Of a stretch of 39,595 nt of DNA, positions 37,601 to 39,595 are shown one piece after another. Source of the stretch: CAKZSU01 sp044223895 (GTDB lineage Bacteria; Patescibacteriota; Microgenomatia; UBA10105; UBA927). The stretch is taken from positions 1-39,595 of the forward strand of contig JBGALL010000009.1 of the NCBI GenBank assembly GCA_044223895.1. Direction: 5' to 3'. Below the pieces are notes generated by a model. The model ran no database searches. It saw only the letters and a program-made list of their open reading frames with translations, and was not told where the DNA came from. Made by a program: the position numbers and the translations under genes. Within the stretch, counting starts at the first letter, position 1. Every line of letters starts with the position of its first letter.

Positions 37601-39595
37601 TAGGACCATTTGCTCCGGTGGCACCTGTTGTACCTGTAGAACCTGTCATTCCGGTAGGACCCCCTGAACCTGTTGCTCCAGTATTTCCCGTAGGACCATT
37701 GGCTCCAGTAGCCCCGGTTGAACCGGTTGGTCCAGCACTTCCAGTGGCTCCTGTTGACCCGGTATATCCCGTAGGACCATTGGCTCCAGTAGCTCCGGTT
37801 GAACCGGTTGGTCCAGCACTTCCAGTGGCTCCTGTAGAACCTGTCGGTCCATTTGAACCGGTTGCACCAGTTCCACCCGTAGGTCCAGCACCACCTGCAC
37901 CTGCAGTACCTGTACCACCAGTTGCACCTGTAGGACCGTTCGTACCAGTAGTACCCGTCATACCTGTAGGTCCGTTTGCTCCCGTAGCTCCCGTTGATCC
38001 CGTAGGGCCGTTCGTACCAGTAGCACCAGTTGAACCAGTAGGACCGTTTGCTCCCGTAGCTCCCGTTGACCCTGTAAATCCAGTTGGACCTGAGGCTCCA
38101 GCACTTCCTGTACCACCAGTTGCACCGGTGAAACCTGTTGGTCCAGCAGCTCCCGTTGTTCCTGTAGCTCCGGTGACACCAGCGATGCCCGTAGCACCGG
38201 TTGATCCAGTAGGGCCATTTGATCCGGTAGCTCCGGTGGATCCTGTGAATCCGGTAGGACCGTTTGCTCCCGTTGCACCCGTGGATCCGGTAGGGCCGTT
38301 AGTTCCAGTGGCCCCGGTAGACCCTGTTGGTCCAGCTGAACCAGTTGCTCCTGTTGAACCGGTAAATCCAGTTGGACCAGAACTACCAGCTGTTCCTGTA
38401 CCACCTGAAGCACCCGTAGCACCAGTAGGACCAGCTGAACCTGTGGTACCTGTGGCTCCCGTTACACCTGCTGTTCCGGTAGATCCAGTAGAGCCTGTTG
38501 GTCCATTTGCTCCGGTAGCACCTGTAGAACCTGTAAACCCTGTTGGACCATTTACACCCGTCGCACCAGTAGAACCTGTAGGACCAACCGTTCCTGTAGC
38601 TCCGGTAGATCCAGTAGGACCAGCAGAACCTGTTGTCCCAGTAGCTCCGGTGACACCACCAACCCCAGTTGCTCCAGTAGGACCAGCAGAACCAGTGGCT
38701 CCTGTAGAGCCAGTCATACCAGTAGGTCCAGCTGATCCAGTGGATCCTGTGTTTCCTGTAGGACCAGCGCCTCCAGCTCCACCAATTCCCGTTGGACCAG
38801 TAGCTCCCGTTGGACCATTTGCTCCTGTTGTTCCTGTCATGCCTGTTGGTCCTGCAATACCTGTAGCTCCTGTAGAACCTGTAGGGCCGTTATCGCCAGT
38901 AGCACCAGTTCCTCCGGTTGGACCAGCTCCACCTGCTCCAGCTACACCAGTTCCTCCTGTAGCACCTGTTGGACCAACGGTTCCAGTCGTGCCTGTCATA
39001 CCCGTAGGACCTTGAGTTCCGGTTGCTCCTGTAGAGCCAGTAGGACCGGCAGTTCCGGTAGCACCAGTTGATCCGGTGTTACCGGTAGGACCTGCAACTC
39101 CAGTACCTCCGGTAGGACCGGCAACTCCGGTAGCTCCAGTTGATCCAGTAAATCCAGTAGGTCCAGCATCCCCCGTTGCACCAGTTGAACCTGTTGGTCC
39201 AGCATTTCCTGTTGCACCTGTTGATCCAGTAGCCCCGGTTCCTCCGGCTGCTCCGGTTGATCCTGTAGATCCTGAAGATCCCGTAGCACCGGTTCCACCA
39301 ACTACACCACTGGAGCCTGTTCCACCTGTTGGTCCATTCGCACCAGTAGTACCTGTTGATCCTGTTGGGCCATTCACGCCCGTAGAACCCGTTGGACCTT
39401 GTGTTCCTGTGGCACCGGTTGCCCCCGTTGGACCATTATCGCCTGTAGCCCCTGTTGAACCTGTTGGGCCGTTCGAGCCAGTAGCGCCAGTAGAACCCGT
39501 CGATCCTGTTGGTCCAGCTGCTCCGGTTGAACCGGTAGATCCAGTTGATCCGGTTGCTCCTGTTCCTCCAATTATTCCCGTAGCTCCGGTGGAAC
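34659..39595 (-). CDS. Giant collagen-like fibre protein with peptidase-G2-like C-terminal region (N-terminus beyond right edge)
   Basis: At least 1,644 aa in the window. The frame is open to 39595, so an apparent GTG start at 39377 is internal to the repeats and the true start lies outside. From 39595 to 36942 the protein is almost pure Gly-X-Y, dominated by GPT, GST, GAT, GFT and GAN. After the repeat come beta-rich segments (36940-35920), resembling phage tail-fibre-like domains. Then SGIDFAEYFEKDD to GFMIGRALEDW (about 35905-35560) resembles the Peptidase_G2 / tail-spike autoprocessing family (D-[FY]-A-E-[YM]-F, then YLGIVSEYPGVLGG and VGLLGQVPVKIDG). A helical segment rich in heptads (about 35450-35200) and a final beta region ending DWFIVQRE follow. 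Collagen-like triple helices with trimeric C-terminal heads form surface filaments in other bacteria; that role is inferred here. The HD gene follows 8 bp downstream. Confidence 0.88.
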   Translation of the reverse strand, partial: STGATGIIGGTGATGSTGSTGSTGAAGPTGSTGSTGATGSNGPTGSTGATGDNGPTGATGATGTQGPTGSTGVNGPTGSTGTTGANGPTGGTGSSGVVGGTGATGSSGSTGSTGAAGGTGATGSTGATGNAGPTGSTGATGDAGPTGFTGSTGATGVAGPTGGTGVAGPTGNTGSTGATGTAGPTGSTGATGTQGPTGMTGTTGTVGPTGATGGTGVAGAGGAGPTGGTGATGDNGPTGSTGATGIAGPTGMTGTTGANGPTGATGPTGIGGAGGAGPTGNTGSTGSAGPTGMTGSTGATGSAGPTGATGVGGVTGATGTTGSAGPTGSTGATGTVGPTGSTGATGVNGPTGFTGSTGATGANGPTGSTGSTGTAGVTGATGTTGSAGPTGATGASGGTGTAGSSGPTGFTGSTGATGSAGPTGSTGATGTNGPTGSTGATGANGPTGFTGSTGATGSNGPTGSTGATGIAGVTGATGTTGAAGPTGFTGATGGTGSAGASGPTGFTGSTGATGANGPTGSTGATGTNGPTGSTGATGANGPTGMTGTTGTNGPTGATGGTGTAGAGGAGPTGGTGATGSNGPTGSTGATGSAGPTGSTGATGANGPTGYTGSTGATGSAGPTGSTGATGANGPTGNTGATGSGGPTGMTGSTGTTGATGANGPTGRTGSTGATGTNGPTGSTGATGANGPTGFTGSTGTTGANGPTGATGASGGTGAAGANGPTGFTGSTGATGSAGPTGSTGVTGANGPTGNTGTTGATGANGPTGRTGSTGATGANGPTGSTGATGTNGPTGSTGATGSAGPTGFTGSTGATGNAGPTGSTGATGTNGPTGSTGATGTNGPTGNTGATGSAGPTGFTGTTGATGNGGPTGATGPTGNGGASSPSGEVLFNQTNNLIYPYPAADRSIALGGTSTASAFIHLNGTQNVAQSGFTISGQEKGKALTVFNETGNQDIFTASNSGISRVTIGADGSITATSSAQQRTSFSFASNGTTTTNAFNIYANNLTSGTGLSLSSTSTGLTTGNLGLIDWSPGSATTATGDIFKINIGANGNAGNILNITDAGSSLFSVSETAITSALPHAFTAAGDVSMAYDLQFTNQVASYIKSSAPLYIQAGETFESNNLELDTFNSGIIYLNHGISGYTLSGESTGSANLKFSVSEFAAATATAMIENIAAGPDADGLAIKLGYLGVGTATNEFVTFLNGAGKKMGVIKANPTSSGGVTYQTSGIDFAEYFEKDDPNSILLPGTLVCQGITGIRACNGSVDKSRYLGIVSEYPGVLGGTDGKNKVIVGLLGQVPVKIDGTSDPIKYGDFLTFSDHSGFSRRANSPGFMIGRALEDWKGQGTIMVYISNVWADPTGKLTFDSQGNLTGSMAEALQALTNQSIDTLDTLDLTQKNVATLSDEIKQLTEKLNIYTEEATPTASVDDKVATTAAGLANATQRLDKIETLFSTLFGSLEGSGSGNLATSSASLSSLLNALSFDPFAASVSGGMTYDTLTVTGLTSLADVSIAGQVVLDGDLLLNSDGITALSGVLKFNHGALAVDMAGNTTASGAIRSQGIETTSIKVLGTSNAGSATMSAYAKSMDIETTAASSSSLIFITPNIQTDRILSVIKKEFGKFTVAVSEATSSAIPFDWFIVQRE
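35560..35905 (-). other. Peptidase_G2-like / intramolecular-chaperone-like domain in the collagen-like protein
   Basis: The segment contains SGIDFAEYFEKDD, LPGTLVCQ, RYLGIVSEYPGVLGG, VIVGLLGQVPVKIDG, IKYGDFLTFSD and GFMIGRALEDW. This order of motifs matches the Peptidase_G2 family found at the end of phage tail spikes and some bacterial collagen-like proteins, where it helps trimer folding and can cleave itself. The active residues cannot be confirmed by eye. About 90 residues of helix follow, consistent with a trimeric coiled coil. Confidence 0.55.
36942..39595 (-). repeat. Gly-X-Thr collagen-like tandem repeat, ~295 triplets in window
   Basis: Units of 9 bp (Gly-X-Y) are organised into 36-bp (GPTGSTGATGxx) and 45-bp (GPTGFTGSTGATGxx) super-repeats. 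The array continues past the right edge. Pro is almost only at X and Thr mostly at Y. Phase slips occur at three GAGGAGPT sites (near 38940, 38775 and 37895). Synonymous codons vary between copies. The opposite strand is also open over much of this region because of the repeat composition. Confidence 0.95.

Noticed and set aside
36970..39015. A 681-codon plus-strand frame rich in Pro and Val (VGPFAPVAPVEP) opposite the collagen-like gene
   Set aside because: It is the mirror of the Gly-X-Thr repeat: GGN/ACN codons read backwards give Pro/Val/Ala. It has no separate start signal, and the minus frame continues into well-formed non-repeat domains.
39374..39377. GTG at 39377 as the start of the collagen-like gene
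   Set aside because: The same frame continues upstream to the window end with perfect Gly-X-Thr repeats, so this GTG is an internal Val codon.
36942..39595. Regularly spaced repeats that could suggest a CRISPR array
   Set aside because: The repeats are 9-bp-based, code in frame for Gly-X-Y, and have no unique spacers or cas genes.

Overview
The window looks like a chromosomal segment of an ultra-small Patescibacteria/CPR bacterium. Microgenomates is the most likely group, but this is inferred from protein style only: Pro/Thr 'TPTPTNTP' linkers, a membrane-anchored cohesin-like protein, a Gly-X-Thr collagen-like fibre protein ending in '-DWFIVQ-', weak Shine-Dalgarno sites, the standard genetic code, and little besides surface genes. 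No rRNA, tRNA, CRISPR array or insertion sequence was found.

Region 1 (1-30517, minus strand) is one uninterrupted reading frame. It starts at an ATG at 30517 and is still open at the left edge, giving at least 10,172 codons (over about 1.1 MDa). From the N-terminus it carries: a signal-anchor helix; a Cys-rich, Pro/Thr-rich region; six ~185-205-residue Cys-containing helical repeats arranged A-B-C-A-B-C; an EF-hand loop; a SecA-like/SF2 two-RecA ATPase region; a PP2C-type phosphatase domain with its metal Asp residues; a possible GNAT-like fold; a Hanks-type Ser/Thr kinase domain with nearly all catalytic motifs; long helical stretches; an alpha/beta hydrolase with a plausible Ser-Asp-His triad; a Cys/His papain-like segment; and an internal twin-arginine motif (SRRQFLK) right after an in-frame ATG. 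Its true end lies outside the window.

Region 2 (30518-33979) holds plus-strand genes: a polytopic GT-C glycosyltransferase split by a frameshift (30768-32388), a 307-bp non-coding stretch with possible RNA structure, and a membrane-anchored cohesin-domain protein with a long Pro/Thr linker (32696-33979).

Region 3 (33985-39595, minus strand) holds a giant collagen-like fibre gene that enters from the right edge, followed 8 bp downstream by an HD-domain phosphohydrolase, probably in one operon.

The likely theme is the cell surface. Three large surface-type proteins (multi-enzyme giant, cohesin/PT-linker protein, collagen-like fibre) lie around a lipid-linked-sugar glycosyltransferase that could glycosylate Thr-rich proteins. 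The most unusual item is the giant protein, which joins kinase, phosphatase, ATPase and hydrolase domains in one chain whose N-terminus looks like an export anchor.
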